A DNA stretch of 64,000 nt, from contig NZ_CP109442.1 in assembly GCF_036227205.1 (NCBI RefSeq), positions 2,976,001-3,040,000 of the forward strand, written 5' to 3'. The notes beneath the pieces were generated by a model. It saw only the letters and a list, made by a program, of their open reading frames with translations, did no database searches and was not told the DNA's origin. Of this stretch, positions 42,563-54,165 are shown in pieces. The position numbers and the translations under genes were made by a program. Source of the stretch: Amycolatopsis sp. NBC_01480 (GTDB lineage Bacteria > Actinomycetota > Actinomycetes > Mycobacteriales > Pseudonocardiaceae). Positions within the stretch are counted from its first letter, which is position 1. Each line of letters opens with the position of its first letter.

Positions 42563-43555
42563 ATGGGCAAGCACACCCAGCGGAAGCCCGGCTACCTGCC
42601 CAAGGTGGCCGCCAGTGCGGCACCCTTCGCACTGCTGCTCGCCGCCCCCGCTTCCGCGCTCGCCGAGCCGACCCTGCCCATCGAGGGTTTGCCGCTGGGC
42701 CACCAGGAAACCGCGACTTTCGACCACGATCTGCACTCCACCGCCGACACCGCGCGCGGCTCGCTCGGGCTGACGCGCCACGACGTCGTGCCGGCCGGCG
42801 CGGGCGGCTTCTCCGCGCTCTCCGATTTCCGACACGCCCTGTCCGACACGCAGGAAATGACCGGCGGCGGTTCACTCACAGCGGTGAAGTCGGCCAGCGG
42901 CACGACGGCGGTCTCGCGGAGCCAGCGCCACGACGTCCGGCTCGGCTCGCCGGTCCGCCTGATGACCGGGAACGAGCAGCACTTCACGCGTTCCTGCTCG
43001 GGCACGCTCGCCCCGTCCAGCGGGGGCACCTGCCTGAACGGCGTCGGCGGATCGGCGGAGAACGGCGTCTGGCTGCCGTACGGCGTCGACGCGCTCAGCC
43101 AGGACTCGGCCCAGGCCGACGCCGGGCACATCCTGTCCTTCGACGCGGGCCGCTTCACCGGCGATCTCCGTGGCGGCGCCGGGATCCACCGGTCCGCCGC
43201 GCAGGCCGTGGACGCCGGCCAGCTGGGCTCGGTGGTGGTGAACTCGGAGCAGCACGGGCTGGGCCAGTTCACCGGCCGCCTCGACCACCCGCTGTCCGGC
43301 AACCTCGGCGCGAACCACATCGCCGGCGGCAACTTCGGCCCGGTCTCGGGCCTCGTCGCGACCACCCAGTCGGCCGACCCCGGTGGGGCGTCCAACGCGT
43401 TCCGGGGGTCGTTGTCCGTGGACGAAGTCGCTTCCACCGGCGGCTCGCTCACCACTTCCGCGGTGGGCGGGCGGTTGTCCTTTTCGCCGTCCGTCACCGG
43501 GGCAGCGCTGGGGCAGCCGCCGATGACGGTTTCGGCGCCACCGTTGGTGATCTAG
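42563..43555 (+). CDS. Secreted protein of unknown function
   Basis: A 330-aa protein with a basic N-terminus, a hydrophobic segment [19 protein letters not shown] ending near residue 35 as a signal peptide, and no lipobox. The mature part is Gly/Ser/His-rich with two Cys in [20 protein letters not shown] near 145-165, suggesting one disulfide. Strands are punctuated by short repeats of the type GxLxxxxxxxxxGGSL. I do not recognise a family. ATG 42563 is used; ATG 42551 is possible. It ends only 8 bp from a convergent gene. Confidence 0.75.
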   Translation: MGKHTQRKPGYLPKVAASAAPFALLLAAPASALAEPTLPIEGLPLGHQETATFDHDLHSTADTARGSLGLTRHDVVPAGAGGFSALSDFRHALSDTQEMTGGGSLTAVKSASGTTAVSRSQRHDVRLGSPVRLMTGNEQHFTRSCSGTLAPSSGGTCLNGVGGSAENGVWLPYGVDALSQDSAQADAGHILSFDAGRFTGDLRGGAGIHRSAAQAVDAGQLGSVVVNSEQHGLGQFTGRLDHPLSGNLGANHIAGGNFGPVSGLVATTQSADPGGASNAFRGSLSVDEVASTGGSLTTSAVGGRLSFSPSVTGAALGQPPMTVSAPPLVI

Positions 43556-43563
43556 GCGCTGGG

Positions 43564-44562
43564 TCAGGCCTCGTCGTCGGGGTGCCGCGGGGTGGGCGGG
43601 TTGACCGGCGGAGCCGGCTGGGGGCCGACCGAGCCGGAGGTGCTGGGGCCGCTCGACGGGGTCGCCGGGCGGGTGTCGATCCGAGTCGTCGCGCGGGTGT
43701 CGGCGGGTGACGGCGCCTGGGTGCCCGCCGGGGACGGGGCGTCGCGGGACTCGGACGGGAGCGGGGTGCCCGCGGCCGGGGTCCAGTGCCGGCCGGACGA
43801 GGCGTCCGGGTCGGCGGTCGCGCCCGGACCGGCACTCGTCGCGGTCGGGTCGTATGCGGCGCCCGGGTCGTAGGAGCCGGCGGGGGCGCCCGGGTCGTAG
43901 CCGCCGCTGCCCATCGGCTCGTAGTCCTCGTCGAACGGGTCGACGATGTCGGCGATCTCGCCGAGGTCGCGGAGCAGACGCTCGAGGCGGGACGGGCCCG
44001 AGTTGGGCGCGACGCTCGCCAGCACCCACTCGTTCTCCAGCCAGGCCACGCCGACGTCGCCGCCCAGCTGGTCGGCCGCGTCGACCAGCTCCTGCGTGAT
44101 GACCTGGCGCGCGCCCTCGGCGTCGTCCGCGAAGGCGTAGCGCTGGCCGATCGGGCCGAGCATCTCGGGCATGTTCTCGCGCTGGAACGGCACGCTCGAG
44201 AGCCACATCTCGACCGGCACGCGGTGCCTCTTGTTGCAGCGCACAGCCACGACGACCGCGGGCACCTGGCCCTCGGACTCGATGTCGAAGATGAACACCG
44301 GCCGCCGGCCGTCGGAGGTGAAGGTGGAGCCCGCGACGACGTTCACCGCCGCGTCGGCGCCGAAGTAGCCGATCGCGCCGCCCGACCACTGCTGCGGCAG
44401 CCGATCGTCTTCCTCCACGAACTGCCAGCCGCGCAACTGGGCCCAGCGCATCCGCTCACGGTTGCGCGAGCCCTCCTTGGCCCGGTCGGCCGCGAGCAGC
44501 CCGAGCCCCGCCACCAGCGCGACGGCGGCGATGACGAACCAGATCCACGCCGAGATACCCAC
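43564..44562 (-). CDS. Membrane-anchored protein of unknown function with Pro/Thr-rich tail
   Basis: About 332 aa. One membrane helix at the N-terminus (WIWFVIAAVALVAGLGLLA) is followed by a folded domain of about 180 residues with ERMRWAQLRGWQFVEEDDRL and RPVFIFDIESEGQVPAVVVAVRC, and then a Pro/Thr/Ser-rich 110-residue C-terminal tail (repeats like YDPGA, PSPAGTQAPSPADT). The N-out/C-in direction is not decided by sequence. GTG 44562 (VGISAW) is preferred; GTG 44595 would add 11 residues. I know no function for this domain. Confidence 0.7.
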   Translation of the reverse strand: MGISAWIWFVIAAVALVAGLGLLAADRAKEGSRNRERMRWAQLRGWQFVEEDDRLPQQWSGGAIGYFGADAAVNVVAGSTFTSDGRRPVFIFDIESEGQVPAVVVAVRCNKRHRVPVEMWLSSVPFQRENMPEMLGPIGQRYAFADDAEGARQVITQELVDAADQLGGDVGVAWLENEWVLASVAPNSGPSRLERLLRDLGEIADIVDPFDEDYEPMGSGGYDPGAPAGSYDPGAAYDPTATSAGPGATADPDASSGRHWTPAAGTPLPSESRDAPSPAGTQAPSPADTRATTRIDTRPATPSSGPSTSGSVGPQPAPPVNPPTPRHPDDEA

Positions 44563-44681
44563 GTCGGCCAGGGTATCGCCCCCGGCCCGTCTCACCCCGG
44601 CGCCCGCACCGTGTCGGCGCGCCCCTTTCGAGGTTTCACCTCGGCGGACACATCGACAAATCGCTTAATTCACCAGGCTTT

Positions 44682-45134
44682 TCACCCGTTACGGCCCTCG
44701 TGCGCCGCCAGCAGGCGCTCCAGCGCCGCGAGGAAGTCGGCCTGACCGGCCTTCCCGATCGGCTTCAGCAGATGCCTGCGCACCGCCGCGGCATGCAGCG
44801 GGCGCGTCTGCGTGACCAGCGCCCGGCCGGCGTCAGTGATCCGCACTTCCACCCCATCGTCCACGGGACGGCGGGCGATCAAGCCGCGCTGCTCCATTCG
44901 CGTGAGGTGGTGCGAGAGCCGGCTGCGGTGCCAGCCCATCGACTCCGCGAGCTGGTTCTGGCGCAGCACCCCGCCACCATCCTCCGCGACCCGCGTCAGC
45001 ACACCGAAGTCCGGATCGGACAGTGGCGCCGAGGCGCCGGCGGCGGTCTCCTCGACGATCCTCGCGCGGACCACCTCCGACGCGCGCTTCCACGCGTGCC
45101 AGAGCGCCATCTCGTCCTTGCTGAGCCGGTCCAC
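44682..45134 (-). CDS. MarR family regulator
   Basis: About 150 aa. The winged helix is visible: DFGVLTRVAEDGGGVLRQNQLAES then MGWHRSRLSHHLTRMEQRGLIAR near residues 65-87 and the wing RRPVDDGVEVRITDAG. GTG 45134 is preferred because a start at GTG 45170 would lie inside the operator. It is divergent from the SDR gene at 45191 and the intervening operators should let it repress both. Confidence 0.9.
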   Translation of the reverse strand: MDRLSKDEMALWHAWKRASEVVRARIVEETAAGASAPLSDPDFGVLTRVAEDGGGVLRQNQLAESMGWHRSRLSHHLTRMEQRGLIARRPVDDGVEVRITDAGRALVTQTRPLHAAAVRRHLLKPIGKAGQADFLAALERLLAAHEGRNG

Positions 45135-45154
45135 ACAGGTCACAGTACTTCGGT

Positions 45155-45198
45155 GTTGCCATGACAACACCCTCGGCCTAAGGTGTTGTCATGACAAC
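45155..45198. promoter_or_regulatory. Two MarR operators in the MarR/SDR spacer
   Basis: GTTGTCATGACAAC (45185-45198) is a perfect 14-bp palindrome overlapping the SDR start codon. GTTGCCATGACAAC (45155-45168) is the same with one mismatch. The centres are 30 bp apart (about three helical turns). Confidence 0.82.
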
Positions 45199-45879
45199 GC
45201 AGCGGACCGCGCTCGTAACGGGCGCCAACAAGGGGATCGGCAAGGCCATCGCGGCCGGGCTCGTGAAAGAGGGCTTCACCGTGTACGTCGGCGCGCGCGA
45301 CGTCGGGCGCGGACAGGCGACCGCGGCGGAGATCGGCGGGCGCTTCATGCAGCTGGACGTGACGACGCAGGAAGACGTGGACCGCGCCGTGCGCGAGATC
45401 GGCCACCTGGACGTGCTGGTCAACAACGCCGGTGTGAACACCGGCGACTATGGCCCGCCGTCCTCGGAAACCGCCGAGGCCATGCGCCGGGTCTACGAGA
45501 CGAACGTCTTCGCGGTCGTGCGGGTGACCAACGCGTTCCTGCCGCTGCTGCGCGCGTCCAAGGCCGGCCGGATCGTGAATGTGACCAGCAAGCGCGGTTC
45601 GATCGGCGAGGAGGGCGCGTGGCCGGCCAGCCCTCCATGCCGTACTCCAGCTCAAAAACCGCGCTCAACGCGATCACCGCGCACTACGCGTGGGAGCTGG
45701 CCGGCACGGCGGTCAAGGTCAACGGCGCCGCGCCCGGCCACGTCGCCACCGACTTCAACGGGTTTCGCGGCCGGCGCACGCCCGAGGAAGGCGCCGAGGT
45801 CGCGATCCGGCTCGCCACCCTCGACGCCGACGGCCCCACGGGCCAGGTCTTCGAGGACGAAACCCGGCTCGCCTGGTGA
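45191..45879 (+). pseudogene. SDR family oxidoreductase, frameshifted
   Basis: A complete SDR is seen only if the frame changes near 45620. The first part holds TGANKGIGKA (residue about 10), NNAGVNTGDYGPPS and VNVTSKRGSIGEEGAW. The second part starts GQPSMPYSSSKTALNAITAHYA with the catalytic YSSSK and runs to a stop at 45879. One base is missing in gcgtggccggccagccc relative to a restored GAWAGQPSMPY. Both halves keep typical codon use, so a sequencing error is quite possible. The MarR operator overlaps the ATG at 45191. Confidence 0.82.
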
Positions 45880-45891
45880 ACAGCCTGAAAG

Positions 45892-45937
45892 CTCGTGAGT
45901 GGCTATGACGGTTCTAACCGTCATAGCCACTCACGAG
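45892..45937. terminator. 46-bp palindromic element, copy 4
   Basis: Perfect 22-bp arms with the family ends and core; the variable segment is GTGGCTATG opposite CATAGCCAC. It sits 13 bp after the SDR stop and 20 bp before the convergent clpB end. Confidence 0.8.
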
Positions 45938-45956
45938 TCCTGGGGGGCCGGGTGCC

Positions 45957-48554
<2,598 letters not shown>

Positions 48555-48631
48555 CCCTCACCTCATGCGTTTGTGGAAAGTCCAGGTGACAGCCCTGACC
48601 AAGGCCTGTCGATGATTACAACGTCAGAAAA

Positions 48632-48652
48632 CTTGAGTCTGTTCCGCTCAAC
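48632..48652. promoter_or_regulatory. HAIR operator (HspR site) of clpB
   Basis: CTTGAGT-N7-GCTCAAC matches the HAIR consensus CTTGAGT-N7-ACTCAAG in 12 of 14 fixed positions. It lies 78 bp upstream of clpB and overlaps the stop codon of the upstream MFS gene. The same form occurs before dnaK. Confidence 0.92.
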
Positions 48653-49835
48653 TCTGAATCGGGGTGACGGCTTCCGCGGGCAACCTCGGTCCCAGCCTGC
48701 CGAGCCCGGCCACGGCCAGGCAAGCGCAGACCCCGACCAGCACCCAGGGTAACCAGCTGGACACGGAGAACAAGGCGACCACCGCCGGGGCCAGCACCTG
48801 CGCGACGGTGAACGCGTACTGGAACGCCGCGAGGTAGCGCCCCTTCGCCTCCGGCGGTGCCGCGGCCTCGGCGAGGGCGCCGGAACGCGGGCCGAAGACC
48901 AGATCGCCCGCCGCGTAGACCAGCGTGGCCGCCAGCAGGTACGCCGGCTGCCACGAGCCCGGGACCAGCAGCACGCCGAGGCTGACCAGGCACCACGCGG
49001 CGAACAGCGCGGAGCCGCCGCGCATCGCGTCGATGCGGTTGAGCCGGCGGGTGAGCCGCAGCGCGAGGGTGCCGCCGAAGCTGGTGACCACGGTCAGCAG
49101 GACGAGGATCGTGCCGGGCAGCCAGGTCGGCCCGTGCAGCAGGTCGAGCACGAACACCGGGGTCCCCACCAGGAAGAAGTCCAGGGACAGGCCGAACATT
49201 CCGCTGAACAGGATGAGCGCGAGGTACGGCCGGTTGCGCAGCACGCCGGCCGCGGCCGGTGCCGGACGTGGCGCGCGTTCCGCGGGCCGGACGACCAACG
49301 CGACCACCGCGGCGGCCACCAGAAAGGTGCCGATGTCCACCGCGAGCGCCACGCCGTAGCCCGCATTTCCGTACCAGGTCAGGAAAACCGAGGAGGTGAG
49401 CCCGCCGAGCCCGAATCCGCCGGCCCGAGCCATGCCGACCTCCGCGAACGGCCGGTCCTTCGGCACGTCACCCGCGACGTCCGCGATGAGGGCGAACAGG
49501 GAGCTGTAGAACAGCTGCTGCCCGGCCCCGAGCAGCACCGCCGCGACGACTACCTCGGCGATGCCGTCCGCCAGCACGTACGCGCCCGCCCCAGCCGCCT
49601 GCAGCAGCTGCGCGCCGACCACGACCACCCGCGGCCCCATTCGGTCCACCAGTCGCCCGGCCAGCGGCGGCACCAGCAGCCCGGCCGTCGTCCCGAGCGT
49701 CACCGCGGTCCCCGCGTACGCGAGCGGCAGGCCGACCACGCGCGTGACGTAAACGAGGGCGAGCGGCAGGAAGAGGCCCGAGCCGAAGTTGTCGATCCCC
49801 AGCGCACACAGCAGTGCCACCCGGCTCCGCGTCAC
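48648..49835 (-). CDS. MFS transporter (12-segment)
   Basis: A 395-aa major-facilitator protein with about 12 membrane segments and the motif A-like GRLVDRMGPRVVVV near residue 60. The N-terminus ALGIDNFGSGLFLPLALVYVTRVVGL resembles the MdtH-like or YfcJ-like drug/solute exporter groups. The substrate is unknown. ATG 49835 is the start. Its 3' end holds the clpB HAIR operator. Confidence 0.9.
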   Translation of the reverse strand: MTRSRVALLCALGIDNFGSGLFLPLALVYVTRVVGLPLAYAGTAVTLGTTAGLLVPPLAGRLVDRMGPRVVVVGAQLLQAAGAGAYVLADGIAEVVVAAVLLGAGQQLFYSSLFALIADVAGDVPKDRPFAEVGMARAGGFGLGGLTSSVFLTWYGNAGYGVALAVDIGTFLVAAAVVALVVRPAERAPRPAPAAAGVLRNRPYLALILFSGMFGLSLDFFLVGTPVFVLDLLHGPTWLPGTILVLLTVVTSFGGTLALRLTRRLNRIDAMRGGSALFAAWCLVSLGVLLVPGSWQPAYLLAATLVYAAGDLVFGPRSGALAEAAAPPEAKGRYLAAFQYAFTVAQVLAPAVVALFSVSSWLPWVLVGVCACLAVAGLGRLGPRLPAEAVTPIQS

Positions 49836-49941
49836 ATGATCGACGCTACCGCCGGGCCACCACGGCCGGTCAGGGCCGGAAGGAGACTTCGTCGGAGCCC
49901 GAATGCCACTGCCGGTAGAGCGCGGCCTCCTGCTTCATGCC

Positions 49942-49988
49942 CTGAAGGCCACCATGAGGGCATCCTGTGCCCTCATGGTGGCCTTCAG
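49942..49988. terminator. Perfect 21-bp hairpin after the second beta-sandwich exporter gene
   Basis: CTGAAGGCCACCATGAGGGC plus one base (49942-49962) pairs without mismatch with 49968-49988 around a 5-base loop. It lies 16 bp beyond the stop of the minus-strand exporter gene ending at 50005, with no U tract. Confidence 0.8.
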
Positions 49989-50004
49989 AGCCCTTCCCCT
50001 GGGG

Positions 50005-52116
50005 TCAGCTCAACGTCCCGGTGTGGCGGGCGAACTCCCCCTCAGGCTCGAGCACCACGTCGTGGCGCAGCGCGGCGCCGGTGGTCACCGGCAGGAGTTC
50101 GCGGTGCGGCTCGTGGTCGTAGGCCGAAACGGTGAGCGTGTACGAGCCCGCCGGCAGTCCGGTGAGGGAGTACGTGCCGTCGCCGCCGGTGAAAGCCGAG
50201 GCGACGACCGCGCCGGCACTGTCGGTGACCGTCAGGATCGCGCCGGGGACCGCCGCGTGCCGGCCGGCGGTGCGGACGCGGCCGGTGAAGCCGCCCGTGC
50301 CGTCCAGCAGCAGGTCGTGCCAGACCGGGCGCTCGGCCAGGTGCACCGTGGACACGCTGGGGCGCAGCGAGCCGGCCGTGGCCAGCAGCACGTGGTGGCC
50401 CTCGGCGGTCGCGCTCAGCGAGTACTCGCCGGTGCGACCGGTGCGGCCGACGTCCACCTGACGACCTGACGCGTCGGTCAGCGTGAGCACGACACCGGAG
50501 ACCGGGCGTCCGTCGGCGTCCAGCACCCGGCCGCGCAGCGACGTCGTGACTTCTCCGGACTCGGCCTCGATTTCGACGACCGCGGGCGCGGAGTCCGCGT
50601 CCAGCGTCCGGCGCAGCGGGACCTCCTTCATGAACAGCACCGCCAGGAACGTCACCACCGCGATCACGGCCGCGAACAGGAACACCGTGCCCGTGGCGTC
50701 ACCGAAGGCGGCGCGCACCACCGGCTGCAGCGCGACCGGCAGCGAGCCGATGTCGAGCGTTCCGCCGCCGCCGTGCACCGCGCCACCGGCCGGGATGCCC
50801 AGGCGCGAGAACGAGTTCGTGATGTTCGTGGCGACGTGCGCGGAGAGCACCGCGCCCAGCGCCGACACCCCGGCCGCCCCGCCGAGCGAGCGGAAGAACG
50901 TGACCACCGAAGAGGACGAGCCCATGTCCTTCATCGCGACGGTGTTCTGCACGACCAGCACCAGGTTCTGCATCAGGAACCCGAGCCCGATGCCGACGAG
51001 CGCGAGGTAACAACCCATCAGCGTCAGGTCGGTCGTGTGGTCCACCGTGCTGAGCAGGAACAGCCCGGCCAGCAGCGAGGCGCCGCCGGTCACCATGAAC
51101 GGCTTGGTGCGGCCCGTGCGCGAGATGACCTGGCCGGCGCTGGTCGAGGCGAGCGCGAGGCCGAGCACCAGCGGCAGGGTCATCAGGCCGGCGTGCGTCG
51201 GCGAGAACCCGCGTGAGATCTGGTAGTACTGCCCGAGGAAAACCGAGCCGCCGAACATCGCGGTGCCCACGGCCAGCGAGCCCAGCACGGACAGCGTGAA
51301 CGTGCGGTTGCGGAAGAGCCGCAGCGGCACCACCGGCTCCGCGGCACGCGATTCGACGAACAGCGCCAGCGCCAGCGAAACCACCGCACCGCCGACGTAC
51401 GCGACGCTCGACCACGAGGCCCAGCCGAAGCTGGTGCCGGCCAGCGAAACCCAGATCAGCAGCAGCGCGACGCCGCCGACCAGCAGGGTCGCGCCCAGCC
51501 AGTCGATCCGCACCTTGCGCTTGAGCACCGGCAGCTTCAGCGTGCGGCCGAGCACCACGAACGCGATCACCGCGATCGGCACGCAGACCCAGAAGCACCA
51601 GCGCCAGCCCAGCGGCGAGTCCACGATCAGGCCGCCGATCAGCGGCCCGGAGACGGTGGCCACGGCGAACACCGCGCCGGTGTAACCGGAGTACTTGCCG
51701 CGGTCGCGGGGCGCGATCATCGCGGCGATGACCACCTGGATCAGCGCCTGCAGCCCGCCGAGGCCGACGCCCTGCAGCGCGCGGTACGCGATCAGCTCGG
51801 GCATCGACCCGGAGATGCCGCCCAGCACCGAGCCGGCCGTGAAGATCACGATCGCCAGCTGGTAGAGCAGCTTCTTGCTGAACAGGTCCGACAGCTTGCC
51901 CCAGATCGGGGTGGTCGCGGTGGACGTCAGCAGGGTCGCGGTGACCACCCAGGTGTACTGGCTCTGCGAGCCGTGCAGGTCCCGGATGATGGTCGGCAGC
52001 GCGTTCGACACGATGGTCGAAGACAGCATCGCGACCAGCAGGGCCAGCAACAGGCCGGAGAAGGCCTTCATGATCTGCCGGTGCGTCATCGGCTCACCGG
52101 TAACCGTGGTACTCAA
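50005..52116 (-). CDS. MFS exporter fused to two C-terminal carboxypeptidase-regulatory-like domains
   Basis: A 703-aa protein. Residues about 10-520 form a DHA2 14-segment exporter (SSTIVSNALPTI in TMS1, GKLSDLFSKK as motif A, TVSGPLIGGLIV as motif C, then VLFMKEVPLRR at the cytoplasmic end). Two beta-sandwich repeats follow: about 540-618 (LRGRVLDADGRPVSGVVLTL...) and 620-698 (FTGRVRTAGRHAAVPGAILTV...DGTYSLTGLPAGSYTLTVSA). It is the paralogue of the exporter at 19872-22484 with one repeat fewer and no YceI partner. The MarR gene lies directly upstream (25 bp). Confidence 0.9.
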   Translation of the reverse strand: MSTTVTGEPMTHRQIMKAFSGLLLALLVAMLSSTIVSNALPTIIRDLHGSQSQYTWVVTATLLTSTATTPIWGKLSDLFSKKLLYQLAIVIFTAGSVLGGISGSMPELIAYRALQGVGLGGLQALIQVVIAAMIAPRDRGKYSGYTGAVFAVATVSGPLIGGLIVDSPLGWRWCFWVCVPIAVIAFVVLGRTLKLPVLKRKVRIDWLGATLLVGGVALLLIWVSLAGTSFGWASWSSVAYVGGAVVSLALALFVESRAAEPVVPLRLFRNRTFTLSVLGSLAVGTAMFGGSVFLGQYYQISRGFSPTHAGLMTLPLVLGLALASTSAGQVISRTGRTKPFMVTGGASLLAGLFLLSTVDHTTDLTLMGCYLALVGIGLGFLMQNLVLVVQNTVAMKDMGSSSSVVTFFRSLGGAAGVSALGAVLSAHVATNITNSFSRLGIPAGGAVHGGGGTLDIGSLPVALQPVVRAAFGDATGTVFLFAAVIAVVTFLAVLFMKEVPLRRTLDADSAPAVVEIEAESGEVTTSLRGRVLDADGRPVSGVVLTLTDASGRQVDVGRTGRTGEYSLSATAEGHHVLLATAGSLRPSVSTVHLAERPVWHDLLLDGTGGFTGRVRTAGRHAAVPGAILTVTDSAGAVVASAFTGGDGTYSLTGLPAGSYTLTVSAYDHEPHRELLPVTTGAALRHDVVLEPEGEFARHTGTLS

Positions 52117-52141
52117 CTCTTTCCACTCACTTTCCCGACGT

Positions 52142-52615
52142 TCAGGCTTGATCCGCCGCGCAGGCGGGGCTGCCCAGCACCGCGCGCAGATCGCCGTTCA
52201 TTTCGGCGAGCCGGGTCGTCAGGTCGGCGATCCGTTCCTCGTCCCATCCCAACAGGGCCGTCTCGAAGAAGGCCAGGTACTGCTTGCGCCAGCGCTCCAG
52301 TTCGCCGCGGCCCTTCTCGGACACGTTGATCAGCGACGCGCGCCCGTCCTCCGGGGCCGGGCGGCGGGTGATCAGGCCTGCGGCCTGCAACTGGGCGATC
52401 TGGCGGCTGATCACCGACAGGTCGACGAGCCGGCGTTTGGCCAGCTCGGACGGCCGCGCTTCACCGTGTTTCACGAGGTCGGACAGCAGCATGCCGGCGG
52501 CCGGGTGCAGACCGGGCTCCTCCTGCCACGCCTGCATGATCCACAGGTGCTGGAGCTGGGACGAAACCCGCAGCTCCCGCATCAACTCGACCCTGACGTC
52601 TTCGGCAGAGTTCAT
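52142..52615 (-). CDS. MarR family regulator of the second beta-sandwich exporter
   Basis: A 157-aa winged-helix regulator. The recognition region is PSELAKRRLVDLSVISRQIAQLQAAGLITR (residues about 56-85, given by its ends) with the wing RRPAPEDGRASLINVS. It is the paralogue of the MarR protein at 19348-19866, and the exporter gene follows immediately, so the pair mirrors the first locus. ATG 52615 follows gaggatccg. Palindromes of the TTGC...GCAA type lie upstream. Confidence 0.9.
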   Translation of the reverse strand: MNSAEDVRVELMRELRVSSQLQHLWIMQAWQEEPGLHPAAGMLLSDLVKHGEARPSELAKRRLVDLSVISRQIAQLQAAGLITRRPAPEDGRASLINVSEKGRGELERWRKQYLAFFETALLGWDEERIADLTTRLAEMNGDLRAVLGSPACAADQA

Positions 52616-52685
52616 CGGATCCTCCCGGGCCGGGCGCCACTCAGGCGCCCCAATTGGTTGTGCAATACAAGTTTATCGCCGGAAG

Positions 52686-52771
52686 GTTGCGTAGGGCAAC
52701 TATCTATCCGGTGAGCTCCCCCACGTCGGTTCGCCGGCCGGTAACCCGACCGGAGCAACGTTGCGTGCAAC
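52686..52771. promoter_or_regulatory. MarR-type palindromes upstream of the second MarR gene
   Basis: GTTGC-gtagg-GCAAC (52686-52700), GCAACGTTGC (52755-52764) and GTTGC-gt-GCAAC (52760-52771) repeat the TTGC...GCAA motif seen before the paralogous MarR at 19204-19301. The spacer also faces the first globin gene (start 52990), which could fall under the same control. Confidence 0.62.
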
Positions 52772-52989
52772 AGGCCCCAGGGCGGCTACTCTGCGGACGG
52801 ACCACGTGAAGTGGACGTCGCGACAGCTTCGAGCAGCATGTCCGGGAGAACGAGGTGGAGCAGTGGTGCATTCCCGCGGGAACGCCGGGACGAGACGGCG
52901 CGAGCCGCGGCCGCCGGATCAGGCCGCCGCCCACTCGTGACGCCCCCGCCTGTCCCCGCGCACCACTCCCGACCAGCGAACGACAGCCC

Positions 52990-54165
52990 ATGACAGCCGA
53001 TTCCGTCTCCCCAATCCCCCGCTCGGCGGCGCCCCGCGAGGCCCCGGCCGCGGTCACCGCGATGGTGCGGCTGATCCGCGACACCTGGGCCAAGTCCGAG
53101 CCGTTCATCCCGGAGATCTCGCAGTTCTTCTACGGGATGCTGTTCACCCTCGCGCCGGTCACCCGCGACTTCTTCCCGATCAACATGGAGGTGCAGCGCG
53201 GCCGGCTGGTGCGCGCCCTCGTGCACATCGTGCAGATGGTGGACCGGCCCGACGACCTGGTGCCGTTCCTGCGCCAGCTCGGCCGCGACCACCGCAAGTT
53301 CGGCGTCATCCCGCGGCACTACGAGGCCGTCGGCACGGCGCTGCTCGCGGCGCTGAAGAACCACCTCGGTCAGGAGTGGACGCCGGCCGTCGAGCGAGCT
53401 TGGGCGGAGGCCTTCACCATCGTCGCGCGCGCCATGCAGGAAGCCGCCGCGGCCGACGCGAACCCGGCGTCCTGGCAGGCCACCGTGGTCGAGCACCGGC
53501 GGCTGACCTGGGACCTCGCGCTGGTGCGCGTGGTGCCGGCCCAGCCCGTGCCGTACCTGCCGGGGCAGTACATGAGCGTGGAGGTCCCGCAGCGCCCACG
53601 GTTGTGGCGCTACCTCTCGCCGGCGAACGCGCCGCGAGAGGACGGCGGGATCGAGTTCCACGTGCGCGCCGTGGACGGCGGCTGGGTTTCGCGCGCCATC
53701 GTGAGCCACACGCAGCCCGGTGACGTCTGGCGCCTCGGGCCGCCGCTCGGGCGCCTGGCCGTGGACCGCGAGCGCTCGCGCGGGGTGCTGATGGTCGCCG
53801 GCGGCACCGGCGTCGCGCCGCTGCGCTCGATCCTCGACAGCCTGGCCCTGTGGGGCGAGAACCCGAAAACCCACCTGTTCTACGGCGGCCCTTCGCGCGA
53901 CGACCTGTACGACCTCGAGGAGCTGCGGGCCCTGTCCTCGACCAACCCGTGGCTCACCGTGACGCCCGTGGTCGAGCGCGGCGACCACCTTCCGGGCTGT
54001 GAGCAGGGCACTCTCGCGGAGGCGGTCACCCGTTACGGCGCTTGGCCGGACCACGACATCCTCGTGTCCGGCTCGCCTTCGATGATCCGCGCGACGGTGT
54101 CGCGGATGCTCGTCGCGGGCAGCGTGCTGGGCCAGATCCAGTACGACCCGTTCACCATCGACTGA
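52990..54165 (+). CDS. Globin-ferredoxin reductase fusion (flavohemoglobin-like), copy 1
   Basis: A 391-aa two-part protein. The N-terminal globin (about 20-160) has the proximal-His segment GRDHRKFGVIPRHYEAVG near residues 98-115 and SQFFYGMLFTLAPVTRDFFP near 45-64. The C-terminal FNR module has RLWRYLSPA (FAD, about 200), VAGGTGVAPLRSI (NAD(P)H, about 269) and ends YDPFTID. Such proteins oxidise nitric oxide to nitrate or reduce bound ligands. ATG 52990 fits the paralogue's start. The 373-bp spacer upstream holds MarR-type palindromes. Confidence 0.9.
   Translation: MTADSVSPIPRSAAPREAPAAVTAMVRLIRDTWAKSEPFIPEISQFFYGMLFTLAPVTRDFFPINMEVQRGRLVRALVHIVQMVDRPDDLVPFLRQLGRDHRKFGVIPRHYEAVGTALLAALKNHLGQEWTPAVERAWAEAFTIVARAMQEAAAADANPASWQATVVEHRRLTWDLALVRVVPAQPVPYLPGQYMSVEVPQRPRLWRYLSPANAPREDGGIEFHVRAVDGGWVSRAIVSHTQPGDVWRLGPPLGRLAVDRERSRGVLMVAGGTGVAPLRSILDSLALWGENPKTHLFYGGPSRDDLYDLEELRALSSTNPWLTVTPVVERGDHLPGCEQGTLAEAVTRYGAWPDHDILVSGSPSMIRATVSRMLVAGSVLGQIQYDPFTID

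Noticed and set aside
40019..43555. Very long plus-strand open frame of over 1,100 codons across the FtsX, ATPase and SDR genes
   Set aside because: Only its last 330 codons are the secreted protein gene; the rest is antisense to clear genes and is Arg/Gly/His-rich, as expected in high-GC DNA.
45135..45170. Longer MarR start at GTG 45170
   Set aside because: It would place the coding sequence inside the operator palindrome; GTG 45134 gives a normal MarR N-terminus.
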